Assembly (NCBI GenBank): GCA_031269465.1
Contig: JAISZB010000126.1
Location: forward strand, 1-40,600
DNA: 40,600 nucleotides
Reading direction: 5' to 3'
Origin: Clostridiales bacterium
Lineage (GTDB): Bacteria; Bacillota; Clostridia; Lachnospirales; WQUN01
In this document: positions 7,816-16,518 of the stretch, one piece after another
How positions within the stretch are numbered: position 1 is the first letter of the stretch
How the letters are laid out: every line of letters starts with the position of its first letter
Notes under the pieces: model-generated
The model's database searches: none
What the model was told of the DNA's origin: nothing
Seen by the model: the letters and a program-made list of their open reading frames with translations, nothing else
Translations under genes and position numbers: made by a program

Positions 7816-8438
7816 ACTTGGATATTGGGACCGATGATTCCCGCGAAAGCTCCGTTTGCGGCTTCAGAAGATTCAGGATGAGCGATGAGCCATTTATTGG
7901 CAGCCCAAAGAAGCCTGTCTTCTTCACTTATAATCTCTATCTCCGGCTTTTCAAGGTTTGTCCCTTTAGGCAAGACTATTGCCACCCTGAATCCATTTCC
8001 TTCATTTGACGCGCACGGAGCGTAATGCAGAGTCGTTTCATAGATGAGGACTCCTGAGCCTGCGGGAAGAAGAAACGCTTCAACCTCCGATGAGTCTATG
8101 CGGCCGCCTTTGACCTTTGAAAGTTTGGATAGAAGAAGCACGACATCATCCGCGGCAATGTTCAGCTCGCTGCCGCGATGATACTCCAGGGCGTTTAGCG
8201 AAGCGTTGCTGCCGTTGCAATATCCAATCTGAATGGGCATGCCTCCGTAGATGTTTTTGCTGATTTTCCAGAAAATTTTACATTTTTCTAAAACATTGCA
8301 CGATGGAACATATATTGTCCGATCAAGAGGTTTTTCAGAATTGCTTTTCAGCGTTTCCAGAAGTTCGCTCCAGTCGTACCCTTCAAGCGCTTTGCCGTAA
8401 GGTTTGAAATATTCGCTCTTGATACTTTCTATATTCAT
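7809..8438 (-). CDS. DUF4867-family protein (cupin-like, sugar-catabolism associated)
   Basis: 209 residues from the ATG at 8438 (MNIESIKSEYFKPYGK), the usual start of this family. GGAGG lies 13 bases upstream, which is a little far, and the longer reading has no better signal. The middle contains PIQIGYCNG, ALEYHRGSELNIA and LPAGSGVLIYETTLHYAPC, resembling a cupin metal-binding barrel (EYHRGSE and HYAP as candidate ligands). The family has no proven reaction but recurs beside carbohydrate-use genes in Bacillota. Here it follows the GH95 glycosidase gene by 115 bases on the same strand. The stop codon lies within a MITE-like repeat end, so the original C-terminus may have been altered by a few residues. 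Confidence 0.8.
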   Translation of the reverse strand: MNIESIKSEYFKPYGKALEGYDWSELLETLKSNSEKPLDRTIYVPSCNVLEKCKIFWKISKNIYGGMPIQIGYCNGSNASLNALEYHRGSELNIAADDVVLLLSKLSKVKGGRIDSSEVEAFLLPAGSGVLIYETTLHYAPCASNEGNGFRVAIVLPKGTNLEKPEIEIISEEDRLLWAANKWLIAHPESSEAANGAFAGIIGPNIQVP

Positions 8439-8553
8439 TAGCCCGCCACTTCCTCCACTGAAATGTCTTGAAGCGAAATCGCCCATGAAATTATAACTCA
8501 CGCTCTCGCAATAATCAATGATCACGTGGACGGCTCGTATCATTGGCGCTTAA

Positions 8554-10845
8554 TCATTCGCGATTCACCGTGTAAACGGCATATGGGTATGAAACTTCAG
8601 TCAAGCGGGATAGTTTGTAATCTAGAATTATTTTATCCCTCCATTCCATATCCAGTGAAAAGCCTCCCCTCAGGCGCATTCCTCTGACTTTCCCGCTTTT
8701 CATGCATTCCGGCAGAGCGGGAAGCAGGACGATGTTGAAGGCGAAGATAGCTCCTTTATCGTCAATCATGGGGGAAGACTGGGCAACTGCCTCAAACATC
8801 AACGCAGGAAGGCCTCCGCTTATGTCGGCGTTGAATATATAAGGCCCGGCATCATGCGAAGTCGCGTAAGTCGGGTAGTAGTTGCTCTTCGAAATGGAGT
8901 TCAATATAGCGTCGACCATCTCGGCATCCTGCAAATGCGCCGCGGCCATGCCGCACTGAATCTGTCCCAAGGACATGATCCCCCTGTCCTGGCTGTTCGC
9001 TTTCATGCGTAGCTTATACGCTTTTCGGGCGGCATTCATCAGTTCGGAGTTCTCCTTGAAATCCTGGGGAATGTCGTAATACAGCATGTAAAGATGAGAG
9101 CTTCGCAAATGATCATACCTGTCCTCCAAAAGAGGCGTGGCCCATTCCTTCAGAGCTCCATCGGCATTTATTAAATACGGCGGCATTTTACTTAAGATTT
9201 CTCGCCACTTGCCTATGCTTTCTCTCTCTATGCCAAGCGATTCGCAGGCTGATATCAAGTTCGAGAAAAGCTCCCTGGACGCCGCTATATCCATAGTCGC
9301 GTTGATGCAGACAGGAGACGATGAATTCGCCGGGCAGTTTTCAGGAGAATAGGATGGCGAAAACAGCCAGAAGCCATTTTCATCCTCAACTAAAAAGTCC
9401 AAGTAGAACTGAGCGGCCTCCTTCATAAAAGGGAGCGCCCTGTTTATGAAAAAGGCGTCGTCGCAAGTATAGAGCCAATAATCGTAGTAGAAGCGAGAAA
9501 ACCAAGCTGCTCCCGCAGTCCAGAAAAGCGTAGGGTGGGAAGCTCCAAAATGAAAGGCGTGGCCTGAGTCGCTGGTTCTAATCGGTATATAAATGCCCCC
9601 GCAGTTGTAAAGCGCCCGCGCGTTGCGCCTGAAATGATCCATCAAGCTTTCCAGGTAGTTGAAGAGGCTTTGCATGCATTCAAACATTCCGGAAGGCAGC
9701 AGAGATAAAATGGAAGTCTGGGCATTTCCTCCGTTTGTATAGTCAGAACTCCAGCATACGCCGTATGCGCCCGTCCAAACGCCTTGAAGGTTCGGGGGGT
9801 AGAACCCGCAAGACGAGAGAATCTCATATTGCCCGGCATAAAATGCCTTATTCAAGAATTCCGGGGAGATCGGCATTTTATTCCTGCTCTCCTCCCATAT
9901 TTTTTCATCGTCTTCAGCGGGCATGTCCACAAGCAGCGATTTTCGCATGTGCACATGGCTCTCAAGAAGCATCTCCGCCCTTTGAAACATATCGCCGTGA
10001 ATGGCTTTATGAGATTCCAAAAGCTCATCATACGAATAAATCAGGCATTTTTCCATGGCGGACTCTTCTTCGTCCATTTCAATGGAGAATAGAATTACCG
10101 CTTCCTTGACGTTATCCAGCATCAAGTGCCTGGAGAGCATTGCTCTCGCAATGCATCCCGAGCCCTTTAGCTGGACGGCTTTGGCCCTTGCCGTATAGAA
10201 CCGCCCTTGCCTGTATGTGAATTTGCATCTTAATACGATTTCATCGCCTTCAGAGAAGACTTGAGGCTCGTCAAGCTCTCTTTTCATGCAGTGGCTTGAA
10301 TGGAAGTCATAAAGGCTGTCTTCCGGATGCTTTGCCAGAGCTATTGTATATTTGGCGGGTTTATCTGAAGATAGCTTTAAAACGCCGATGCCGTCGCTGC
10401 GGGATGCGAAGAATTCGCGGAAGTAGCGCACTCCTCCCAGTTTGTACTCCACCTTCCCAAGTCCGGACGAAAAGTCGAGGCTTCTTTCGTATTCGGATAC
10501 GCTCCCGAAAACATCGGTATTTACCAGCATGTCGCAGGCTGGCATGAACGGGTTGGTCCACAGCATGCGCGGGTCGTGGTATATCGAGTCCAGCTGCTCA
10601 ACAGGAATGCCGGCTGTCTCGTCATAGCGACCAGCTTTAATAAGCTCTCTTATTTCTCCAATCTTGTACTTCATCGGCGGCGCTTTGAAACCGTCGAATA
10701 TAGGTGCGAAAAGCCGTTCATGAGTCAAAATGACAGTCTCTTGGACCGGCTGGCCCAAGGCGAGAGCACCCATGGCGCCATTGCCGCAAAGTATCCCCTC
10801 CTCCCATCTGGCAGGCGGAAATCGCAGCGTATATCCTCGTATCAT
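8554..10845 (-). CDS. Glycoside hydrolase family 95 (alpha-L-fucosidase/galactosidase type)
   Basis: 763 residues, the normal length for GH95, with no signal peptide, so probably cytoplasmic. The N-terminal beta domain opens with PARWEEGILCGNGAMGALA (compare the family's RWEEALPIGNGRLGA). The (alpha/alpha)6 barrel contains WSSDYTNGGNAQTSI, equivalent to the segment holding the paired catalytic asparagines of family members. It also contains the FSPSYSPEN segment and HLYMLYY. The C-terminal cap has IVLLPALPECMKSGKVRGM and LRGGFSLDMEWRD. GH95 inverting enzymes release terminal L-fucose or L-galactose from glycans. The start is supported by GGAGTGGGGA before the ATG. Together with the DUF4867 gene downstream it forms a small glycan-use unit. 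No transporter is adjacent, so substrate import must be encoded elsewhere. Confidence 0.85.
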   Translation of the reverse strand: MIRGYTLRFPPARWEEGILCGNGAMGALALGQPVQETVILTHERLFAPIFDGFKAPPMKYKIGEIRELIKAGRYDETAGIPVEQLDSIYHDPRMLWTNPFMPACDMLVNTDVFGSVSEYERSLDFSSGLGKVEYKLGGVRYFREFFASRSDGIGVLKLSSDKPAKYTIALAKHPEDSLYDFHSSHCMKRELDEPQVFSEGDEIVLRCKFTYRQGRFYTARAKAVQLKGSGCIARAMLSRHLMLDNVKEAVILFSIEMDEEESAMEKCLIYSYDELLESHKAIHGDMFQRAEMLLESHVHMRKSLLVDMPAEDDEKIWEESRNKMPISPEFLNKAFYAGQYEILSSCGFYPPNLQGVWTGAYGVCWSSDYTNGGNAQTSILSLLPSGMFECMQSLFNYLESLMDHFRRNARALYNCGGIYIPIRTSDSGHAFHFGASHPTLFWTAGAAWFSRFYYDYWLYTCDDAFFINRALPFMKEAAQFYLDFLVEDENGFWLFSPSYSPENCPANSSSPVCINATMDIAASRELFSNLISACESLGIERESIGKWREILSKMPPYLINADGALKEWATPLLEDRYDHLRSSHLYMLYYDIPQDFKENSELMNAARKAYKLRMKANSQDRGIMSLGQIQCGMAAAHLQDAEMVDAILNSISKSNYYPTYATSHDAGPYIFNADISGGLPALMFEAVAQSSPMIDDKGAIFAFNIVLLPALPECMKSGKVRGMRLRGGFSLDMEWRDKIILDYKLSRLTEVSYPYAVYTVNRE

Positions 10846-11240
10846 TTCCCCACTCCATTCAGAAAACGATTAGGGATGATGAAAAAGAAAGGGCGCGCCA
10901 ATTTGCGCTGAAACGCCCCGAATCATCCTGCCTGGCTCAAAAAGGCGCAGACGTCTTCATCATCTTTTTATATGCCGATGCGCATTGGACGCCGCTGCTC
11001 TTGCATAGCAAATAAAACCGGCGCTTTGACTGTGCATCGCATAGTCTTTTTGCGAGTCGACCCACAGCTTTTTTTGCTGTCATTAGTCATCATATCGCGA
11101 ATTCACTCTGCTGGCAATCATATTTGCCTTGCAAAAGACAATTTATTTTCCTTTGCGCAAGAAGAAGCCTCTGATTGCGGGCGATCCTTCTTTTCATTCA
11201 TTTTTACCTCTTGTGTTTTAGATGCCTATACGTCAGCGTC

Positions 11241-11372
11241 TATATTTCACATGTTCCTTTTTTAAAGCTTGACTGCCCATTGAGCTTCGCGAAATGCCGA
11301 TATCGCCATTTCGCGCCTTGAAAGTGGATAGCCAACCTCCAAAAAAGGTGCATGTGACTGCGTAGCTGTATA
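11241..11372. repeat. Full MITE-like palindromic repeat
   Basis: TATTTCACATGTTCC opens it, AAAGCTTGACTGCCCATTGA is the arm, GCGAAATGCCGATATCGCCA the centre, CCAACCTCCAAAAAAGG the opposite arm, and GCTGTATA the end. Confidence 0.65.
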
Positions 11373-11477
11373 ATTTCGCAACTTCTTCCCAGCCGCAGCG
11401 ACATGACGCTGAGCAGTCGGCGCCCTCTTCTCGAGGATGCGGCTTATTTTCTTTGAAGCATAGCAAAAGCCAGGCCT

Positions 11478-11531
11478 ATTTTATGGCTTGACTGTACAGT
11501 TGCCCAAGGTGCGTTTGACTGCTCTTCGGTA
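11478..11531. repeat. Short degenerate MITE-like repeat
   Basis: The sequence GGCTTGACTGTACAG, then GTGCGTTTGACTGCTCTTCG and GTATAAT, matches arms of the family without a centre. Confidence 0.4.
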
Positions 11532-11722
11532 TAATTGCAAGAGCTTTATCGCAGGCTAGGGCGCAGGCATCCGTAGCAATTTCCCTTTTCTTCAAAATCG
11601 GCCCATGGAATTTAAGCGGCGCTTCGCTCTATGTTGCTGCAGGCATCTCTCAATGTCCATGCCATTAGCATCGCCTAGGCGCTTAAAAAACTGAGCTTGA
11701 CGGCTGGCCTGAATATTTTAGA

Positions 11723-11751
11723 TTGAACAGGCTAGTTTGTTATGCTATACT
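11723..11751 (+). promoter_or_regulatory. Sigma-70/A promoter of the YhfC-like gene
   Basis: TTGAAC at 11723-11728 and TATACT at 11746-11751 are separated by exactly 17 bases. Transcription would begin near 11758, leaving a leader of about 110 bases. Confidence 0.6.
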
Positions 11752-11867
11752 TCTCTAAAGAAAGAGCGCTATGCTTCTGCATGGAAACGCCATAACCTGC
11801 GCATGCAAACCGCTTCCAAGCCTGCGCCCGGAAGCGCAAGCCAACGTCCAGAATCGGAGGAGCCGCA

Positions 11868-12671
11868 ATGGTACCAGTTCTATCTATTGCATTTATGACA
11901 ATATCGGCGATCGTTTCAATCGGATGGCCAATTGCTCTGTTTTTGCTTTTCCGCAAGAAATTTGACATGAAGGCTGTTCCGTTGATTTTAGGAGCAGGCG
12001 CGTTTTTTGTTTTTGCGCTAACGCTGGAACCCATGCTTCATGCATCAGTTTTGCGCAGGGATGAGAGCGGGCAAATAGCATTAATGGCAAGCCACCCTGC
12101 GCTTTACGCCCTTTATGGATGTCTGGCGGCGGCGATATTTGAAGGCGCAGCCAGGCTGATTTCGTTTTTGATACTTAAGAAGAACTATCACGGCGAAGGC
12201 GCGGCCCTGTCATACGGCATCGGCCATGGCGCGATAGAGGCCGTTCTTCTGGCCGGACTTCCTTTCGTCAGCAACGCCGCCCTATCCATAATGATAAATG
12301 CCGGCGCCGCGCCTGATCTTGGCGAGCAAGCCGCAGCTGTCACAGATGCCCTCGTGAACACCAATTCATTTGTTTTTCTGGCTGGCGGCTTTGAAAGATT
12401 TTGCGCGGTTGCAATCCAAATCTCCCTTTCCGTTCTTGTCTGGCACTCTGTGAGCGGCTGGCGGAAGCTATGGCTGCTTCCGGCCGCGATCCTCCTTCAC
12501 GCCCTTATTGATGCGCCCGCAATGCTTATGCAAATTGGCGTGCTGACAAGCATACCGGTCGTGGAAGCCCTTGTCTTCGTCTGCGCTATAGGAGTTTGTT
12601 TCATAGCTTTCAGAGTTCATAAAAGCTATCGGGAAGAAACGGATGGCGAACGCTCCTCCCCTCAGGAATGA
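11868..12671 (+). CDS. YhfC-family predicted intramembrane metalloprotease
   Basis: 267 residues with about seven hydrophobic helices. CGGAGGAG lies seven bases before the ATG. The conserved polar motifs of the YhfC family sit inside helices: EGAAR (Glu92, Arg96), GIGHGAIEA (His120, Glu124), ERFCAVAIQI (Glu176) and HALIDAP (His211). These are the expected metal-binding and catalytic positions of this CAAX-protease-like group. The natural substrate is not known; relatives occur beside peptide or stress genes. A good promoter lies upstream. The gene is alone: a stray IS end and an iscB fragment follow. The protein ends in a short charged tail. Confidence 0.85.
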   Translation: MVPVLSIAFMTISAIVSIGWPIALFLLFRKKFDMKAVPLILGAGAFFVFALTLEPMLHASVLRRDESGQIALMASHPALYALYGCLAAAIFEGAARLISFLILKKNYHGEGAALSYGIGHGAIEAVLLAGLPFVSNAALSIMINAGAAPDLGEQAAAVTDALVNTNSFVFLAGGFERFCAVAIQISLSVLVWHSVSGWRKLWLLPAAILLHALIDAPAMLMQIGVLTSIPVVEALVFVCAIGVCFIAFRVHKSYREETDGERSSPQE

Positions 12672-12701
12672 GCTTGAAAATGCAATCTCAATATAAGAAC
12701 C

Positions 12702-12740
12702 TGTTAGGGATCTATTATCGACATATTAAGCAAATTAATG
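12702..12740. repeat. Solitary IS end
   Basis: AGAACCTGTTAGGGATCTAT followed by TATCGACATATTA matches 7077-7109 in the same orientation. No transposase is attached. The following 80 bases are very AT-rich with no other feature. Confidence 0.4.
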
Positions 12741-12821
12741 TAATTAGATTATGTTCAATAATTAATGTTAATACTTGTATTTTAAAGAATAATAATACAG
12801 TTAATACCTGTATTTCATAAT

Positions 12822-13345
12822 TTGTTCATGAGGATTATGCGCTGGGCGTTCTACAGCGGGCTAAAGGAAGAATATCCGAATGCGGACACGGCGTACGGCT
12901 ATACCGCAAAGAGCACGGAATCAGGAATAGCTTGGAAAAGAATCATGCGGCAGATGCGAGGTGCGCCGACGGCAATCCAAGCTCTATTCCTCTGGACGCG
13001 CTCTACATCCAGCAAGCGGCAGAAAAGCGCAGCCGCCGATTGCACAAAGCTGATATAAACAAAGGCGGAGCGAAGAAATTGAACCAAGCTCAGAAGTATA
13101 TGTTTGGCTATCAGCTGTTCGGCAGGGTTCAAATGCCAGACGGACGCAGGGGCTTCATTTCCGGGAGGCGATCAAGCGGGAGCTTCGATGCGCGCACGCT
13201 GGACGTCGGGAAAATATCCGCAGGCATAAACTTAAGAAGCTCAAGCATTTGATCAAGAGAACTGCTATTCCAGCGGAGAGAAGAAAAAGAACGGAGGATG
13301 CGCATTCCTCTCCCGCCTAATGCCGGTGGCATTTGAGGCGGGAGC
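12822..13345 (+). pseudogene. iscB: IscB C-terminal fragment with intact element end
   Basis: It begins just after the HNH domain (FMRIMRWAFYSGLKEEYPN, equal to FMGIMRRAFY in the copy at 1874-3137). It changes frame near 12940, then runs through PSSIPLDALYIQQAAEK, NKGGAKKLNQAQKYMFGYQ and MPDGRRGFISGRRSSGSF. The natural C-terminus is AHSSPA followed by TAA. The stop codon lies in a perfect stem, CTCCCGCCT...AGGCGGGAG, at 13310-13344, which is the right-end hairpin expected of an IS200/IS605-type element. RuvC-I, the bridge and the HNH are missing. The neighbouring upstream gene is the YhfC-like CDS. Confidence 0.8.
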
Positions 13346-13351
13346 TTCCTG

Positions 13352-13640
13352 CGCCAAATCTGATGAAAACGTGCACACGGACTTTGGTTGCACCGCAAAA
13401 AGCGTGCGCATCAGAAATGGCTTGGAAAAGGATCATGCCTTAGACGCAAGATGCATAGGCGGAGATCCGGCGTCCGCGCTGCTTATGCAATCTATATGCA
13501 AAAGGCTGCTCGGCGGCGCAACCAGCAGTTGTACAAGTCGACAACCGGCAAAGGCGGAAATTGAAAGCTGAATCAGGCCCCCAACATACCGATTTTGGAG
13601 CTTGATTATCCATAATCAGTATATGTGCATGGCTATCAAT
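13352..13640 (+). pseudogene. iscB: Second IscB C-terminal fragment, split by a MITE-like repeat
   Basis: It reads VRIRNGLEKDHALDARCIGG and then, with frame changes, a degraded version of the IscB alanine/arginine-rich segment and LNQAP. A 35-bp repeat at 13587-13621 interrupts it, after which the coding sense continues as YVHGYQL, the expected continuation (compare KYMFGYQL in the previous copy). The fragment lies immediately downstream of the right end of the preceding fragment. Confidence 0.6.
13587..13621. repeat. Minimal 35-bp MITE-like repeat inserted in an iscB fragment
   Basis: TACCGATTTTGGAGCTTGAT, then TATCCATAATCAGTA, followed by TA. Only the two ends and one arm remain. IscB-type reading is recognisable on both sides, which marks this as an insertion. 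Confidence 0.7.
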
Positions 13641-13666
13641 TATAAGACTTTCAATTCTTCTCTTTC

Positions 13667-13810
13667 TTGAAGAAGAACAATGCTATTGATCCGAAAGAGA
13701 CTTTTATGCGCTATATCAAGGTTCGGCTGCCCGTTGCAAAGGGCGGGCGAGTCAACTTCCATCAACCGCTCAATTGGCATCGCCTCTTCAACGAATTAAG
13801 CCTCGCATGA
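13667..13810 (+). CDS. Short unrecognised reading frame before the SDR gene
   Basis: 47 codons from a TTG, reading NAIDPKETFMRYIKVRLPVA and ending just before the SDR ribosome binding site. It has a protein-like composition but no good RBS of its own. It may be the tail of a lost gene rather than a real CDS. Confidence 0.2.
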   Translation: MKKNNAIDPKETFMRYIKVRLPVAKGGRVNFHQPLNWHRLFNELSLA

Positions 13811-13825
13811 AGAAAGGTTGTTATT

Positions 13826-14530
13826 ATGGTTAACGCAAAGGGGAAATGGTGTTTCGTAACTGGCGCAAGCAAGGGCGTTGGGCGACAGATCGCTTTGTTT
13901 ATGGCAGAGCGCGGATGCAATCTTATACTTCATTCCAGAATTCTAGAGCAGACTAAGGCGATTTTGGAGGAAGCCTCCGCTCTCGGCGTAGAAGCTTTCG
14001 CAGTAGCAGCGGATTTTTCAAGACCAGACGAAATAGCCGCAATGCTCAAAGAAATTGACGGAAAAGGGGTCGATGTGGATATAGTCTTTAACGATGCGGG
14101 CGTTCAGGTTTCGTACAGGGAGGAATTCTTCAGCACGCCAATCACCGACTTCATGCAGAGCTTTCTAATAAATATGATCGGCCCGGCTATGATTTGCTAC
14201 CATTTTCTTCCAAAGATGATTGAAAGGGGATTCGGACGCATCATAAACACTGCGAGCAGCATCAAAGGCGAACCGCAGCAGGCGGGGTACGCTTGCAGCA
14301 TAGCAGCCCTTGAAAAGTTCACTTGCGATCTTGCAGGCACATTGGACGGCGTCGATGCATCAATCAACATGGCGGATCTTGGCCGGCACCCTGAAGATGA
14401 TCGCTGCCTGCTTCCTGGAGCAGTCGTCGGCGCTTTCATAGACGGCATTAAAAGCGGCGGGGTTTTTCCTGCTCAGGCCTTCAAGTCAATGACTTTGGAG
14501 GAAGCGGTTGAAGCGGCAAAGGCATTCTGA
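13826..14530 (+). CDS. Short-chain dehydrogenase/reductase family protein lacking the catalytic lysine
   Basis: 234 residues, a normal length for the SDR family. A Rossmann fold opens with the cofactor motif TGASKGVG (residues 12-19). NDAG (89-92) is the structural motif, TASS (142-145) includes the catalytic serine, and Tyr155 is present. In the YxxxK active site the lysine is replaced: the sequence is YACSI, with ATA at codon 159 where AAA would give lysine, although the following AALEKFT is perfectly conserved. This Lys normally lowers the Tyr pKa, so oxidoreductase activity should be crippled. The protein may be newly inactivated or may serve a binding role. The start is supported by AAAGG eight bases upstream. 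The gene stands alone; its substrate is unknown. Confidence 0.85.
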   Translation: MVNAKGKWCFVTGASKGVGRQIALFMAERGCNLILHSRILEQTKAILEEASALGVEAFAVAADFSRPDEIAAMLKEIDGKGVDVDIVFNDAGVQVSYREEFFSTPITDFMQSFLINMIGPAMICYHFLPKMIERGFGRIINTASSIKGEPQQAGYACSIAALEKFTCDLAGTLDGVDASINMADLGRHPEDDRCLLPGAVVGAFIDGIKSGGVFPAQAFKSMTLEEAVEAAKAF

Positions 14531-14662
14531 CTATTAACTGATAATAATTTGCATATAATCACTATGACATACAGCAACAGAATATAGAAGTTTAGCTTCT
14601 GGTTTTATCAAGCTGCACAGGCACTTTCGCACTGTACTGCTTTCAGACGAGAATTCAAGGCT

Positions 14663-14733
14663 TGATTTGCATATGAAATTCCGATTGTGGAGCTTGATTA
14701 TACAGAGCCTCAGCATAATCAAGCTCCAAAATA
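14663..14733. repeat. MITE-like repeat without centre
   Basis: TTGATTTGCATATGAAATTCC, then GGAGCTTGATTATACAGAG, a short CCTCA loop, and GCATAATCAAGCTCCAAAA. It is in the gene-free stretch 14531-14985. Confidence 0.65.
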
Positions 14734-14816
14734 GCCGCAACGTCGCAATAGGGCAAACATTAATTTGTAAAGCTATAGGATCTTGCTAACTTATACGCTT
14801 ATAAGCATAGAAAAGA

Positions 14817-14906
14817 ACCGATTTTGCAACTTGACTATTAACAGAGCAATAGTTGATAATCAAGTCGCAAAACCTTTACTTTTTTTGACTGAGCATCTGA
14901 CTTATT
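14817..14906. repeat. Diverged MITE-like repeat
   Basis: ACCGATTTTGCAACTTGACT and GATAATCAAGTCGCAAAA pair as arms, but GGAGC is replaced by GCAAC with a matching change on the other side, so pairing is preserved while sequence is not. Confidence 0.5.
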
Positions 14907-14985
14907 GGGTAACCATGATATTTATTCCAATTTAATACTTATTAATAGAGTGATTTTCCCTTATTTTAACTTGTTTGCTTGTTTG

Positions 14986-16302
14986 TTATGATAGTTCTTC
15001 ATCCTTTGCATGCTCGCAGAGAGTTTTGAAAATAGGGTTAGTATCTGCAGGCTTGACCGCTTCTAACTTGTTAGATATGTATATCTTTACAAAGTCTTCA
15101 TTTTTCTTTCCAACTTTGACGGAGCCTATGTCAGATAGCGAGTAGAGGTTGCTTTTAGCCGTTTCTTCATCCATCTCAGTGAACTTGACTTCCTCCCTCC
15201 TCAGGAGGCTGCTTCTCAAATAGATTGGATTGTATGAATTGAAAATGAGCTGGGCTTTCCTTCTATTTATCTGGCTGCTGTGATATAAGCTGAGAAGGCA
15301 CATGATTTGGTTAGGGCTGATGAGCGAGTCCATATCGTCAACAATCAGGGTGGAACCCTTCATAAGGCTGTTGACTGCAAGCCTAAACATATTTACAAAT
15401 CTGATGGTTCCCTTCGACTCGAACTTTTCTGATGCTATCTTTCCCCCATCAGACAAAATAGAGTACAGCCTTGAATCCTCGCCTCCCCCCTGAGGCAAAA
15501 GCTTTATGCCTGCGGATCCTACGCTGAAGAACTCAGGCGCGTCTTGCAAAATCCTCTCCATGAATATGGCATTCTTATTGGGTTCCGACATGTTCAGCAT
15601 GAAATTCTGATCCTCAGGATTGAAAATAATCTCAAGCTTGCTTTCCAGCCAGTTGCGGAATATCTCCGCCAGCCTGGAGCTGTAGATGTTTTTAAATCCA
15701 TTGGTCAGGAACAATTCGTCCGCGACGATGTTGCACTCTGCCAGAGCGCCGGCCGTATTCTCGTATCGCAAGTATGACGGCGCCATATACCCTGACATGC
15801 CTCTAAAGGATCCAAATTCCAGCTCGTCCCCATTTCTTGAGAAAAAAAGCTTGTCATTGACTTTGAGAGTTTCGGAGACTATTTTTCTTTCCGCTTCCTT
15901 ATTCATAAATTCTCCAAGATCAGCTTCCACTGAGTATTCAAAGAGAAGATTGGAATCTATAAATTTGATGGAGAAGAAGACGGGTTTTTCCTTGGCCGAT
16001 ATATTCGGGATGTGCTCAAGCAAAAAGGCGGCTTTGTTGTAAGAATCCCAATTTCGCGGATTTCTGAGGCTTCCTCTTAGTATGATGGATTTAAAAGCGT
16101 CCACGGCGCTGAAAATGTTCGACTTGCCTGAAGACGAAGCGCCATAGACCACAGCCGAGCATACAGCATTATATTCAGTCATGTCGATTTTATTTCGAAG
16201 CACGCTTTCATCAAGGCCTCTCTGCTTTGGGGCTTGAGCCATCGAAAAGACCATTTCCTCCATATATGACTTGTAATTTTTTGCTTTGAATTCAAGCAGC
16301 AT
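14986..16302 (-). CDS. AAA/ABC-type ATPase (AAA_15/AAA_21, RloA-like)
   Basis: 438 residues from the ATG at 16302, chosen because AGGAGG lies six bases upstream. The N-terminus MLLEFKAKNYKSYMEEMVFS is the strand-and-loop start of the family; the Walker A is GASSSGKS (54-61). The C-terminal half has ESKGTIRFVNM (signature-like), the Walker B STLIVDDMDSLISP, and NSYNPIYLRSSLLRREEVKF with the family RRE/RRD element. Here the usual DE of Walker B is DD. Such ATPases work alone or with a partner (for example RloB) in anti-phage or nucleic-acid processing systems. No RloB-like gene follows, and the 450 bases downstream hold only repeats. It has its own strong promoter. The role is therefore open. 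Confidence 0.82.
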   Translation of the reverse strand: MLLEFKAKNYKSYMEEMVFSMAQAPKQRGLDESVLRNKIDMTEYNAVCSAVVYGASSSGKSNIFSAVDAFKSIILRGSLRNPRNWDSYNKAAFLLEHIPNISAKEKPVFFSIKFIDSNLLFEYSVEADLGEFMNKEAERKIVSETLKVNDKLFFSRNGDELEFGSFRGMSGYMAPSYLRYENTAGALAECNIVADELFLTNGFKNIYSSRLAEIFRNWLESKLEIIFNPEDQNFMLNMSEPNKNAIFMERILQDAPEFFSVGSAGIKLLPQGGGEDSRLYSILSDGGKIASEKFESKGTIRFVNMFRLAVNSLMKGSTLIVDDMDSLISPNQIMCLLSLYHSSQINRRKAQLIFNSYNPIYLRSSLLRREEVKFTEMDEETAKSNLYSLSDIGSVKVGKKNEDFVKIYISNKLEAVKPADTNPIFKTLCEHAKDEELS

Positions 16303-16354
16303 AGCTTTCCTCCTAGGATTTTGCATACAGCAAATTTTGTAGTGCCATAATTTT

Positions 16355-16384
16355 ATTATATGTCGATTTGCGTCATTTTGTCAA
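16355..16384 (-). promoter_or_regulatory. Sigma-70/A promoter of the AAA ATPase gene
   Basis: On the minus strand TTGACA (16384-16379) and TATAAT (16360-16355) are both perfect consensus with an 18-base spacer. The start of transcription would be about 45 bases before the ATG. Confidence 0.75.
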
Positions 16385-16518
16385 TAGTTTAATTGTCTTT
16401 CGAGTTAATTTAATAATTTGTTTGTATTTTAATGGTTATTAAGCTATTTACCATGGCAACATATGGTATTTAATAGAATATAACAGGAGATCTATGCCTA
16501 AATTTGGGTAATATTATT

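Larger units (their letters stand above)
10846..11722. other. Gene-free stretch with repeat copies
   Basis: No reading frame here resembles a protein. 10889-11240 shows nothing recognisable; the remainder holds repeat copies at 11241-11372 and 11478-11531. Confidence 0.6.
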
